From Acheta domesticus (Eukaryota; Arthropoda; Insecta; Orthoptera; Gryllidae): 64,000 bases of DNA. The stretch lies in NCBI GenBank assembly GCA_031308135.1, contig JAHLJT010003656.1, forward strand, positions 74,078,698 through 74,142,697. The letters are read 5' to 3'. The position numbers were made by a program, and so were the translations under genes. Below the pieces are notes generated by a model. It saw only the letters and a program-made list of their open reading frames with translations. It searched no databases and had not been told where the DNA came from. Below, in pieces: positions 43,276-55,470 of the stretch. Every line of letters begins with the position of its first letter. Position 1 is the stretch's first letter.

Positions 43276-45540
43276 CAGTGGTCTTGGAGAAAGTGCATTT
43301 CCAATCTCTTAACTTTCTTTTTTGTTGTTGCTATTTTGGAAGTTGCCACAGTTCTGCACCACATAAGTAAAGCTTTCCATCTCGCATTTATTTATTCTGT
43401 TTCGTGTTTTTGCTTGTGTCCCACAATATGAAAAGCTTTTTACCTTTAATAATTCGGTTTTCACTTTCCTTTTCGTAAAATACCTGTATTTCTGCTGTAC
43501 CTTCCATGCATTTAATCTGAATCTCTCAATATTTCGGCTGTTTACAAGGCGTTACACGTACTGTCAAATTTCCAATATTTTTGTTTTGTGCATTTTATCG
43601 AATCCTTAAGTTGGCTCTATATATATTCAATATATTTATTATTTTCTTCGAGACTCTTTACGATCTCTTTTTACTGCACGTATTTTTAGTATACGTATGC
43701 ATATTCGGAGTAATGTAGGAGGAAGTTATGTAATGATGCGAAAAATCGAGATTTCGAGATTTCAGCGGAAATAGAGGTTTTGGGGCCCCCTGAAACTGAA
43801 ATGTTTGTTTTTAAACGCCATCTATCTGTCTGTCTGTCTGTGACTTGTATCGGGAAATACTCATATACGGCGCACACGAATAACAAGCAATGCATTTACT
43901 TGAGCACTACTTGTTCTAAGACATATTCTTGGAATAATGCACTCAAACCACCGAAGAGACATTTGCGATGTTAAGTATTTAATGACGACGGTCTTGCTTA
44001 TATCTAGCAGCAGTTTCCTTTGCTTTGAGAATCCCCTTTAGTAAGACATTATGGCAACTCAAGAAACTAATTTCTTATTCAAATTTTCTCCAGCAACTAC
44101 CAGACACATGATTTATTGCTGAAATAAATGGAGATGAACCTCGTATTAGAATTATGGTGATGTTATCGTGAAAATGAGTTACGACGTTACATTATGTGCC
44201 CGAGAAAGAAGAAATAAGTGAGGTAATGAGAGCACATAGCTCATAAAAATAGCTTCGTCAGCGCGAAATATTTATCTTGTCGTTAACGTTGCGTGATAAC
44301 GACCCGAAAAATAAAGGGCTGTTAACGATTCATTGTTCGTGATAGCGTTCTATAAAAAATCTATTATTCTTCTATCTAGATGTGATCTGAATGAATGTAA
44401 GTTTGACATTCAAAAATAAAAATACGTCGACGTCTTATTAGACAATTGATGGACAATTGTCACAATTAAGCTCTTAAGCAAGAAACATCACGTGATGCCG
44501 ACGTGAATTCAAACGGCTTGGAAAACACTTTCACATGAAGAGAAACAGCAAATCGACGGTTACGTACACCGTTCCAGAACAAATCTAAGAAATTAGTTGT
44601 GATCTACATGTTCTACCGACATTATGTTTTAGTACAAATAGTGCTCAAACTGTGTGTGAGAACTCAGTAATATCATTAAACATTTTCAGCGAAGAGAGAC
44701 TGCGAATTTGGTACAGTCCATACGCCGGAACAGACAAAAATTGTTTATGATGTTCATATTGCGATCTATAACACATTACAACGACTTTCAACATTGTGAA
44801 TACGAGTATCTTTCTATGTGCATATTGAAGACGGTCCTATGAACTTTCTGAATTAGATGTTATTGTGTTCCTTAGCATTTCTATAGGCAAATTGTTACAT
44901 TATTATTCTGGCTTTGGTCAATCAAAGCGTACCAAATGGCTGATAAATTCCTTGCATATTAAGCTAATATGAAAAATATTAAAGTTTTTACAAATGTTAC
45001 TTCATGAATTTTTCTGTCAATGTTCTCCAAAACAACATTGTGAATTCCTCTCACAGATTGATTCAGTAAGTCAGAATTGAGACTCTTTGAAGTAATAGTA
45101 ATACACCTTAAGTGACTTTAGAGGATGGACAATTAGAAGTTCAAAGAATTCTGTAAATCACGCGATTTATATAAAAGGCATGTTTATTAAATTAAAATAT
45201 ACTGCGTACACTGCGATTTTGTATTACATTAATTAGTCAGTCTTGCCAACTTCTTGTGGAAACAAGAAAGGTAAATATCTCAATTTAGTAGAGTGGTTTA
45301 TCATTGACTAATCACAAGCTTTTAAATTATACAGCTGTATATGTTCTTCAATACGAGCAACAGTGGAGTAGAATGTACTGAAGAGCTAGAAAACGGCAAG
45401 AAAATGGAAGATATCTCTAAACGGATATGTAGAACCCTCAATTTAAGCGACACCTACGACAATAGAATTGGCGATGACAATAGAAATGACGAAAACGGCA
45501 ACAACGATGAATTCGTGAGGAGTGGTGTGTAAAGGGTGTT
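43276..45540. other. AT-rich sequence, no gene recognised
   Basis: More than 2 kb with only short frames. A short (TCTG)n microsatellite lies at about 43824-43843. The run GATGCGAAAAATCGAGATTT at about 43734 looks repeat-like but has no partner here. Confidence 0.5.
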
Positions 45541-46362
45541 GAAATAGTGCTACAACAGCACATACTTTCTTGCGTCATTAGAAACAGCTACGTAATATTG
45601 AAATATTGCATTTTCTGCGCTACTAACATCTCAGCTATTACTTGAAAACGTTCCATTCAAATAAAGCGCATGTGATGCATGTTTGAATTCTTTTCAATAG
45701 TCAGGAGCAGCACTCATTTCTTACTTTGACAAATCAAACAAACAGGAATACATTTGACTGATTCGCAGCAAATTATACAGAAGCACTGTTGCCAGCGCAG
45801 CGTTGTCAAAACTGTGTGCATTCGCTTGGTGAATAATACAACATAATATATCATCGGGCATTCAGAGAAGTAATTTATAAAAAAATACTGCTGCGAAATT
45901 CATCGCAAACGGAAGTACTGGCTCTTGGCCTAGGAGTTACGCTGTACAACTTATGCTATTGTCAGCACTGGTTTTCTCTCTTCGCGAGAGAAAATCGCGA
46001 CAAAAATATAGATTATCAAACAGGTTTTGAATCATTTCTGAAAGGTTTATTTGTAAACATCAGCTCGACTACATAAAATAGCTGTAACTTATGGCCGTCA
46101 CCATCGCGACGTTCAACAACGATGAGCTTGTCAAATATCGATGCGGCATTGTTGCGGAAATTTCAATGTAGCTTTGCGGATTGCTTCAAAGAATAATAAT
46201 CTATCAATACCTTGAGAACACAAATTGTAAAAAAGTAAAAGTGCGAGAAAGTAAAAATAGAAAAAATATTGGCATTTTAACAGTAAATTTAAATTAAAAT
46301 AATTATTTTTCACGTCGTTCATTCAATTTTTCTCGTGGCCTTTGGTTGGTGCGAAATCTGTA
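45541..46362. other. AT-rich sequence, includes a family C head fragment
   Basis: 45545-45600 carries GTGCTACAACAGCACATACTT, matching the head of family C. Otherwise nothing is recognised. Confidence 0.4.
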
Positions 46363-46645
46363 TATATTTCATTAATTTCAAGCAGAAATTACGCAAAAAC
46401 TACTAATTTTTTCAAAAAATTGTACATGACATTTTTTAAAGAGCTAATTTTGTAAAACAAACTTTGTCTGAGGCAACGATTTTTATCTTCAATTTTGTAG
46501 TTAAATTTTTTTTTTGCAATTTTAAAAAACGGAAATTTCAACGGAAATGAGACCTGTACCATTCTCTTGAACGTTTTTTGCACCATTCAGTATAAAGGAT
46601 AGCAAGAATTGTTGTGGCACTTTCACGGCGGTACACGCTAAATCA
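46363..46645 (+). repeat. Dispersed AT-rich repeat family C
   Basis: Shares ATTTCAAGCAGAAATT with 17332 and TTTTTGCAATTTT, then AAATTTCAACGGAAATGAGAC and ACCATTCTCTTGAACG with the other family C copies. It ends just before the TTAA of the piggyBac derivative. Confidence 0.55.
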
Positions 46646-46933
46646 ATATTAACCCGGCAGTAGTAACGTGACTTTTTGAAACAAAAGTGGTAACGTGGGG
46701 TGTCTCCAGACCCCACACTATTTTCCATGACATATGCTAAATTATTAAAAAATTAATTAATGTAATATTCTTCTTCTGTTATTAACAATGTTTTGCGTGT
46801 AATTAGACAATTTACTAAGAATTTAGTTGCTAAACAACTCTGAGAATTCATCAGGAAAGCATCTTATATTTGAAGTTAATTTTTCTACCGGTCTGCGCGT
46901 GTTGTCTCATCCAAGCCCATGTTTCGTAGCAGA

Positions 46934-47009
46934 AATTGAAATCTTGTCAAATTCAAAGTACAATAGAAAATAAATTTTCTATTGTACTTTGAATGACAAG
47001 ATTTCAATT
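46934..47009. repeat. Near-perfect 35-bp palindrome inside the piggyBac derivative
   Basis: Arms 46934-46970 and 46975-47009 pair over about 35 bp with a single 2-nt bulge and a 4-nt loop. The right arm is transposase-side sequence, so the left arm looks like an inverted copy of it created at the internal deletion point. Confidence 0.9.
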
Positions 47010-47219
47010 ATCCACTTTCCACAATTCAGCAAGATTTGGGTGCCCTGATTTCACAGACTCAGCCAAAATACGTAGCACAATTACTGCCTTCATATCCCCT
47101 TTGTCAGTCTTATTGGTGCTGCGATCATTTTTATTTCTCTCTAAATCCATTTCATTTTTGATCTTGGTGGATTCTATAGTTCTCTCAATCATATCCAAAT
47201 CAATAAACAAGGAAAACAT
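47004..47219 (-). pseudogene. piggyBac transposase remnant
   Basis: The 71-residue minus-strand frame contains DMKAVIVLRILA and VKSGHPNLAELWKVDN. These resemble the conserved early segment of piggyBac-family transposases, where a motif of the type E-(L/I)-KAF-IGLL-I-(L/M)-(A/S)-GV-KS...LW..D precedes the first catalytic aspartate. The frame stops at 47004, exactly where the palindrome begins, and the rest of the catalytic domain is missing. Upstream (to 47670) the same strand has only broken frames. The element's TTAA flanks and inverted ends support the assignment. It is inactive. Confidence 0.65.
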
Positions 47220-47675
47220 TATTCTGATATTTTGGAATTGCGTGCAGACTGCATTTTCCAGGGCGATATTCTGTTCCCGCTTTCAGCAAAAGTTGGCGTA
47301 TTCTTCCACTCCTTTCTTAACACATAAAGTGATCTACAATGTTCGTAGTACTTCAGTATTAATTTTGCTGGGGAATCCTAAAGTAAAATTACAGCATGCA
47401 ATACGTTCCCAAACTAATACAATGTACGAGACTGAAGACACCTTTGATAACGAAGAAGGTAACGCGGGGGTCTCTGGGTACCCCAAACAAAACAATAGCT
47501 TGTTACACGGATAAAACTCACTAAAGTGGCAAACTGAGAGCACACTAAATATCATGATACAAAAAGAGAAAGGTACTAAACCAATGGTTAGGGTAGCCAA
47601 CATGGGAAATACAACACGCAGGAAGAAAGGATCGTGAGGGTCCCATAGACCCCCGCGTTACTAGTCCCGGGTTAA

Positions 47676-48999
47676 AAAATTTACGCGGATTGATTCAGAT
47701 ACGGTTTCTAGTTTTGAAAATTGTATGTCTTATTCTACGATGTTCTTAGCGCTAGATATCTAACAAACTCAATTTCAGGCCTGAATTTGGCTATTCTCTT
47801 TTTGCTTATCATATTAGTATTGCGCGCCAGTCTCTCCACAGAGGCATGTACCATTTACACTAAGGAATATTGTTTGGTATTTAATTAGTAGCATTTATTC
47901 GGCTGATGGTTATCGTCCATGTCTCTCCAAAATTCGCTCTTACCTCGCTCGTCCCTCCCCTTTTCCTTTCTTTTAAAAAATATCTATTCTTCCTGTTCAA
48001 CAGTACTATTTTATAGTAGTTTTCAAATACAATTTGTATAATACCTTTTTGGAGCGATTCTCGCAGTCGTCAAGCTAATAACTTTCATATATGTAACGTT
48101 AATAATGAAATAAAATTATGTAATATTGATTTCCTCCTTAGTTTTAATTTCAATAAAATTTATAAATTTTAATTTTGAATTTACCGAATGTTCCTGGTGG
48201 TCGGGGTATATTCTTTTCTTCAACAACAGTTTCTGAACTTGTAGTAATAGACCGATTTTTGCGTCTGTCACACGTCGTGTTGAGAAGGAAATGTTGATCA
48301 TTGTCATGGAATAGAGAGAGCAGAGAAGGGAAGAGACCTGTCTAAAAGAATTGTCTCGACTAAAATATCGATCAAAAGTCCCATCTGTGCGATGAACCGT
48401 TTCAAAACTTAGCTCAGTAAAATCACTTAAATTTTAAGCTGTTTCACATGCACAGTCTCCAATAGGGGACTCCGAGTTTTATTTTCAGAGAAAGATCTAT
48501 GAGGGATTTCCTCCCTCTTTCATCCACCTTTTTGCTCCACTTTCATCCCTCCATTTCTTGACCTTGTTTCATCTCTTACTTCTAAGGAACCCGCCGCATC
48601 GCAATAATCCACTCTCAAAATGACGGCGTATTGCTTCAATTTCCCACGGCCAATTCGTGGCTCGTGCTTCGGCCGGAGGTGGCTTTGAGGGCCACTGCCC
48701 TATGATAAGGCGTGGGCCGGTCGCCCTGCTGCGTCAGAGCCTTAAGCGCTGTGGGCGAGGGCCAATCAGCAGACGCGATTACCGCGCCGCCCTGAGCCCC
48801 GTAAGCGGATTGGAGAAGGCCTGGGGCGTCCGCTCCCGTCCTTTGTTTGAAGGACCCCTGTAGACCCGACACCCACCATACTCCCGACCCTCACTTCTAC
48901 CTGATGGCAGTTCAAAAGGAAGTGTTTCGCGTTTCCAAAGAGCAAATGGACTACGTATGTCCCACTTGGGCAATTGCAGCAACTTCGCGCTTCAAAAAA
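47676..48999. other. No gene recognised
   Basis: AT-rich to about 48590. 48640-48900 is GC-rich with a CCAATCAGC motif and short open frames lacking a recognisable domain. It could be a promoter or small exon of an unknown gene, unsupported. Confidence 0.35.
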
Positions 49000-49008
49000 C
49001 TGCAAGTA

Positions 49009-49692
49009 CAGTGGCACGTCCATTATCCGAACGTCAATTATCCGAAATGTCAAATATCCAAACATATATCTTCCCAGAATAACATTTATTTTTAATTAGG
49101 TACCTTATACTATATGTATTCATTTTCTTTTGTAATATTAAATATTGAGAATGATCCCCAATATGATTGATTGATAAAATATTAACGAGATACTCTACTA
49201 CAGTCAATCATCTGACGTCACTGAACTTTGAAATCCTACAATAAATGTTTAAGAACTCGGAATGTGTATTAGCAGAAAAATACGATTTTCACCACCTTTA
49301 AGTGCAAGAGAACTAGCGCACGTTGTTGTCGACCCCCTCTCCGCCTTTTAGTGCAACGGTGGCCTATATCGGTGTTGTCAAGGTCGATGCCACGAGCGGG
49401 AATCCGTGGCACGAGTGCCACGCGGAAATCGCTCGTCCACGCAGTTCATTATCCCGCCACCAGAGACAACGCCATCAATATTGTAAAACGGCGGGGTTAC
49501 TAATAGTTTCTTTTCCCGACGCTATTTGCGCAGACAAGCTCGTTGCATGCTACGGTGTCACGGCGCGTGCCACTGCCACTAGTAGTAGACCTTGACATCA
49601 CTGCCCTACATAGACATTATGTTCGGTTATACGAATTATCGAATATCCGAACTATACATGGACCCAATTCGTTCTGATAATCGACGTCCCTG
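49009..49692. mobile_element. Non-autonomous pogo/Tigger-like element
   Basis: The element starts CAGTGGCACGTCCATTATCC after a TA (49007-49008) and ends GGGACGTC-type sequence ...CGACGTCCCTG before a TA (49693-49694). Subterminal ATTATCCGAA and TTCGGATA-type repeats on both sides (49025-49060, 49620-49660) are typical of Tigger/pogo ends in the Tc1-mariner superfamily, which duplicates TA. The 684-bp interior has no transposase. A 90-residue frame inside is not recognisable. Confidence 0.8.
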
Positions 49693-49694
49693 TA

Positions 49695-50915
49695 GTTCAA
49701 AACGAATGTCTCAGGGCCGCGCTTTGCGCCTCTAGACCCGGCAATTTGCATCCAGAAGCTACGCTATCATTGCCATTGCTCATTGTTCATATCAAAAATA
49801 TTTCATCTTTTTTCTATCTTTAAGCACCTGATTCAGAAAATACCCTCATTTTCGAGATCGCTTTATACAAACCCGACCCATGGGCGACCAAAACACCTGC
49901 TGGAATAAGGAAACTGAAACAGCGCAATGAGACCTCACACATAAACGTTGTGTTTCTGCACATGTAAAGCGCGCGATGGGTTGGCTAATGTCAAAACTGA
50001 CCCTCTGTTCTTCTCTTCACATTACAGGATTGGCCGTAGATGCCCATAAAGGTTAGGAATGGTTGCACCGCAGTGGCGTAAACGTGCTTTGCACAAATGA
50101 ATACGCTCAACCAAAGAGCAAAGTATGTAGCAAGGAGTAAGTAGCAAATGATGGACAATCCATTTATTATGTTCAATTAACATTCAATTATTTTTTTATT
50201 AGCAACTGATCAACATTCAGGGCTCATATTTAAAGTTATACGCATTGCAACTAATTTAACATCATCCTTCCTATTTCACCCGCATTCACTCTTTCTTGCA
50301 GTCGCATTCTTGTTGGTAGAAATAACAGGAGGCAGTAGATAAGTCCAGTAAACATACTCACAAAGCTGAGGACAAGAAATCGCACTTACTCGTGGTTAAA
50401 TAAACTTATAAAAACACGTCTTTCTCTAATGATATTCGGATAGTCACGGTTCAGCATAAAATAATTAAAAGAATACCAATGACTTTTTGTTGAAAACGGT
50501 ACTAAATATTTAGTTTGATACGTACGCAGTTTACTCTTTTTCAAATTTATGGGCTCGTATGCCTTACCTTTACAAACTTAAAAAAAACAACCTGTAATCA
50601 AGTCACACAGAATGGAAGGCATGCGTGAGTGGAGCAAGTGCGAATGTCGAACGGAGAGAACCGGGCAGAGTGAGAAGAACGACGTCTGGTATGCTGGACG
50701 GGGTAAGTGGGTTGTTTGCATGGAAACAGAAATGGTTCGAGAGAAGAAGAGATGAAGGCGAGAGGGCAGACTGAAGGAATGGTGGGAGGGACGCAGGGAT
50801 GGAGAGAAGAGGGGAGGAAGATTTAATGAGAGGAGGAATGGTGTTGAAACAAAAAGTCATTACTTGAAAGCGTGTTTTACTTTCCGTTCTGCTGCTATTT
50901 TGATCAATTTGATAA
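49695..50915. other. No gene recognised
   Basis: AT-rich with a purine-rich patch at 50690-50830. No supported feature. Confidence 0.45.
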
Positions 50916-51570
50916 TAGGGATGCGATTTCGATTTCGGATGCTTTCAAACCATCCTGTTTCTCTAAAAACTCGATGTTTTGAACATTGATGGATTAAAAT
51001 TCGATTTTTTTAGGTTTGCGACGTTTTGTTTGTGAATGAAAATGTCCATAATAACAAATCTGAAATTCTTTACGTATGAAATAATAACTGATGATTTCAC
51101 TGTCGGTTCATGTGTTCCAACAAAACGAACGCTGTCTATGATATCTTTATAGAGCAGACTATCTCTACCTTGAGAGATAGCCCCGGTATTTTCAATGTCT
51201 TTCCTTGTACTTCGCACGTGGAGAGGCGATAAACACTCAGAAGGGTTTCCCGCATTTTCTTATGGTGAACTGAGGAAGTTCTGACTCCTTAAGATGACTC
51301 TCAGGTCTCAGGATTTGAAGCTGTTTTGTTAATTATTCTAATTATTTTTTGTTTGTTTTGTCAGTTAAATATTAATAATAAATTAATAAATCTGTCAAAT
51401 TAAATTTTCCATCGCGAAATTGTAAACGATACTCCTTAGTAAACCGCTTTCAAAAAAATCGTTTAGAAATAGCGATGGTCTTCGGGCGATGTATTATTAA
51501 CATGTTCCATGTTAATAATAAGTGCTTTAATTTTGAACATTGATATTCTGTTGTCGATGTCGCATCCCTA
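50916..51570. mobile_element. Inverted-repeat element (hAT-like ends possible)
   Basis: Left end TAGGGATGCGATTTCG and right end CGATGTCGCATCCCTA are inverted repeats. Subterminal TTTTGAACATTGATG motifs occur at both sides (about 50980 and 51532). A perfect hairpin lies at 51492-51520. A related right end occurs at 24479-24548. No 8-bp target duplication is visible, so hAT membership is only suggested. Confidence 0.6.
51492..51520. repeat. Short perfect hairpin
   Basis: Perfect 13-bp arms TATTATTAACATG with a 3-nt loop. Confidence 0.9.
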
Positions 51571-51639
51571 CTTGTTGTTGTTGCCTTGTTGTTGTCGTGT
51601 TCGCAGTCTTTGAATGCCTCCCCTTCTTATTACGGACGT

Positions 51640-52345
51640 AAAGAATAAGTAATGGAATGCTGGATAGGTGATGTGGGCAGGGCCTGAAGTGCAGACGGAA
51701 GGGCATGAAGAGTGGGAAGCAGAGGGAGGGGCAGGGTAAGAGGAGGAAGAGGAGAAGATGAAAGGGAGAGAGGGACGAGAAGGAAGTGGTAGTACGAGGG
51801 GGAGGCAAGAGAACATACAAGTTAGAGGGAGAAGGGAGAGAGTCAGAAGGATGGGGAAAGTGAGAGGAAATGAGAAGAGAGGGAGGGATTAGGGAAAGAG
51901 CAGAAAGGGGGAGGGGGAAGGACGGAGAGAGAGAGGAGGAGGAGGGAGAAAGAGAGGAGGAGGGAGAGAGGAGGGGGACAGAGGCGGGGGACAGAGGAGG
52001 GGGACAGGGGAGGGAGAGAGAGAAGGAGGGGAAGGGATGGGTGAGGAGAAGGGAGGGGGTGGAGGAGAGAAGGAGAAAGAGGTTGAAGAAGGGGTGGGGA
52101 GAGGATGGTGGAGAGGAGGAAAGAAGGAGAAGAGGAGAAAGGAAGCAGGAGGAGAAGAGGAGAAAGGAAGGAGGAGGAGAAGAGGAGAAAGGAAGGAGGG
52201 AGAGGAGGAAGGAGTGGATGAAGGCTAGGGGAAGGGAGATAAGGAAATAAGGAGGGGTAGAGGTGGTAGGAGGAGGGAGGGAAGAAGGACGAAGGCGAGG
52301 GAAGGAGGAGGAAGTGCAGGGAAGGAGGAAGAAGGAAGTGTGGTG
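51640..52345 (+). repeat. Purine-rich tract (GGGA/GGAGA)
   Basis: About 700 bp of almost all-purine plus strand with GAGGGAGG, GGAGGAGAAGAGGAGAAAGG and similar units. A 310-residue minus-strand Pro/Ser/Leu frame is a by-product of the complementary pyrimidine strand. Confidence 0.85.
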
Positions 52346-52600
52346 CGGAGGAAGGGGGACGGGCGGGGTGGTTCCTGGCCGGCAGCCCGCGCGCCGCGTG
52401 CGACGCACTGCGCCACAGTGCGGCTGCGTGCGCCCCGTGCCCCGCCCCCTGCAATGCACCCCCTCTGCCCAAAGGCTCCTGGCCCGCAGCCACGGCGCTC
52501 ACTCGCACGCCCTGCCTATAATTCAGCTTTGGGCCAGGCCACGACAACTTCATTGTTTTACGGTTCATGCAGAGAGCAAAAGCCGCTAGAGGGCAATGAC
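52346..52600. other. GC-rich island
   Basis: GC-rich non-repetitive sequence with CTATAATTCAGC and CTTCATTGTTTTACGG segments at its end. Possible regulatory DNA. No exon recognised. Confidence 0.35.
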
Positions 52601-54228
52601 GACACGCCCTTCGCACAACTGTCGCTACTTCAGAATTCAACTGGCGGATCTTGCAGGTAACTACTGCAGATCCCGTTTCACCTACATCTTCTGTACAAAA
52701 AAAATAGTAACTATGTCGAACTATTTATAAAAACTTCATTAGTTTCACAAAATAGCGCACATACTAATCACTTCAAAACAAGAGAAAAGTTCGATGTGTT
52801 TCCAATACAACCAGTAGAGTTCAGTCGGGCCAAATGTGGCCAACACTGCTCTCTTGTAGTGACCGTGAACCTCTAATGAATTTTTTTCTTACCAGCGAAA
52901 TGTACCCACCTTCCGATTGACCCGACAATTGAAAGATTTAGCGTAAGTTCTTATTCAAACGATTATTTTTTCCATTTTAGGGAACTTATACATTTCTTAG
53001 CGATTTCTCAATGACTAATAAGAGTGAAAATTTTGCTTATATGTTATCAATAAGTGTCGGCATGTGAAGAAACATTGAACTATTAACAATAACCAGTGCT
53101 GAATAATTCACATTACCGTATTGCGAACTGTGGGTAACTGATTTTCCTAAGTTTTTCTTGAGCGAGGCTCTTATCAATAAAATACGATTTTTCAGGTTTC
53201 TACAAGCCACCGTTTCAATATTTGTAGGTGAATTAACACAATTATGCACTATGATAAAATCGTTGACCTTTATCACAATAATCAACCACCTCCACAGTAT
53301 ATGGAATCTATTCAGGTCATCATCATCATCATAATTGCTGCTTAGTATACATTGATTTACTGGTTAGAAAGAAACAGTATAGCAGTGAAATCGTCTTTAC
53401 AAACATTTTCATATGAATGGTGAGCGGCATTCTTTGGCCTATTCATACACGATCGCAATCATCAAGTTCTGGATCCCAGAAGATAGTTCTGATGAGGGCT
53501 TATCCCTGGAAAGATGCTCATCGCTCAAACACAAATTAAAATGGTAGAGAGAGCGCCAACTTGCCTTGCGTATTAATTTCTAACATTTTGGTATCGTAGG
53601 AGTATTCTCCCGCCGATTTTCAGAGGAGCATTTTGTGATATTTAATAACTATAGTGCGTTCGTACGAGGAAATGCTTGTAAATCTGGTAGAGAATGAAAG
53701 GTACGTTAGTCACCACAATTAGTTCATAAAATAATAATGGCGTAATGCATTGCGCCATAAAATGTTCTTTTATGTACGATTTATGACGTCGTAACAGATT
53801 GTTTATAATGCGGGTATTAAAAAATAGTTTATGTTCTCCTGTGTGTCACTGCATACAAAATGCCAATTTTCATTTCCTGAACACAATTTTTACTGTTATT
53901 CTGTTTCTTTTTTTTTTTTGAATGACTGAGATAAAATCTTATATTAGTCTCAATTTATTCCAGACCATCGTTCTCTAATGTTATGCAATAACTGGCAGAA
54001 ACTAAGAACTGCTGGTAGAAACTAAGAAAACTAAATGAATTTGAACACAGAAATCATTTTAACAACCGACATGGAAATAAATGCATCATTTCAACAATTT
54101 TTTATTAAGATCGTTTCTTTAGTGATAAATTCGAGGTGCAACAGTCTAAGGTTTGAGATAAACGGAATATTGTAGATTAATCATCCTAATATTATTGCTT
54201 TCCATTTCAACAGGATTTTCGTATGTTG
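52601..54228. other. AT-rich sequence, no gene recognised
   Basis: No supported feature. A short poly-T run lies near 53908. Confidence 0.5.
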
Positions 54229-54231
54229 TTG

Positions 54232-55470
54232 CTTCTGTGGGGGAGGGGGAGGGGAGGGGGAGGGGAGGGGAGGGGAGGGGGAGGGGATGGGGAGGGGAGG
54301 GGAGGGGGAGGGGATGGGGAGGGGAGGGGAGGGGAGGGGGAGGGGATGGGGAGGGGAGGGGAGTGGAGGGGGAGGGGAGGGGGAGGGGGAGGGGAAGGGA
54401 GAGGGGGAGGGGGAGAGGGGAAAGGGGAGGGGGAGAGGGGGAGGGGGAGGGGAGAGGGGGAGGGGAGAGGGGGAGGGGGAGAGGGAGAGGGGGGAGGGGG
54501 AGAGGGGGAGAGGGGGAGGGGGGAGAGGGGGAGAGGGGGAGGGGGAGGGGGAGAGGGGAGGGGGAGAGGGGGAGAGGGAGAGGGGGAGATGGGAGAGGGG
54601 GAGGGGAGAGGGGGAGGGGAAAGGGGGAGGGGAAAGGGGGAGGGGAGAGGGGGAGGGGAGAGGGGGAGGGGGAGGGGGAGGGAGAAGGGGAAGGTGAGGA
54701 GGAGGGAGAGGGGGAGGGAGGGGGAGGGAGATAGGAAGAGAGGTGGAGAGGGGGAGGCAGATAGAAGGAGAGGGGGAGGGAGATAGGGGAGGGAGGAAGT
54801 GAGGGAGGGGAGGGGAAGAGGGGGAGGGGGAGGGAGGGGGAGAGGGAGGAGAGGGGGGAGGGGGAGCGAGGGGGAGGGAGAGAGAAGGAGGGAGAGAGAA
54901 GGAGGGAGAGAGAAGGAGGGAGAGGGGGGAGGGAGAGATGGGGAGGGAGAGAGGGGAAGGGAGAGAGGGGGAGGGAGAAAGGGGGAGGTAGAGAGGGGGA
55001 AGGAGGGGGGAGAAAGGGGCGAGGGGAGAGGGGGAGAGAGATGGGTGGGAGAGGGGGAGGGTGAGAGGGGAGGATGAGAGGGGGAGGGAGAGTGGGAAGG
55101 TGAGGGGGAGGGAGAAGGGGAAGGTGAGGAGGAGGGAGAAGGGGAGGGTGGGGGAGGGAGATAGGAAGAGAGGTGGAGAGGGGGAGGGAGATAGGAGAGG
55201 GGGAGGGAGATAGGGGAGGAAGAGATGAGAGAGGGAGGGAGAGGGAGGGAGTGAGGGAGGGGAGGGGAAGAGGGGGAGGGGGAGAGGGGGAGGGAGGGGG
55301 AGAGGGAGGGGTGGGAGGGGAGAGGGAAGGGAGGGAGGGGGAGAGGGAGGAGAGGGAGGGGGAGGGGGAGCGAGGGGTGAGGGAGAGAGAAGGAGGGAGA
55401 GAGCAGGGAGAGGAGGAAGAGAGAAAGAGGAAGAGACAAGGAGAAAGAGAAGCAGGAAGAGAGAGTAGCT
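54232..55470 (+). repeat. 1.24-kb (GGGGA)-type purine array
   Basis: Nearly uninterrupted purines on the plus strand built from GGGGA, GGGGGA and GAGAGGG units, with higher-order repeats (for example AGATAGGAAGAGAGGTGGAG recurs near 54730 and 55150). The complementary strand gives overlapping frames up to 447 residues of only Pro/Ser/Leu, which I regard as artefacts. Confidence 0.97.

Larger units (their letters stand above)
46653..47671 (-). mobile_element. piggyBac-derived element with TTAA target site
   Basis: TTAA at 46649-46652 and 47672-47675 flanks ends that are inverted repeats: AACCCGG-AGTAGTAACG on the left and CGTTACTAGTCCCGGGTT on the right. Subterminal hairpins GGGGTCTCTGGGTACCCC and related GGGTCTATGGGACCC-type motifs recur near 46700, 47465 and 47640. 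A decayed transposase piece is on the minus strand. The total of 1,019 bp means most of the gene is deleted. Confidence 0.8.

Noticed and set aside
46993..47514. 173-residue plus-strand frame
   Set aside because: Antisense of the decayed piggyBac transposase. It shows no family of its own.
51527..52459. 310-residue minus-strand frame
   Set aside because: Low-complexity Pro/Ser/Leu from a pyrimidine tract.
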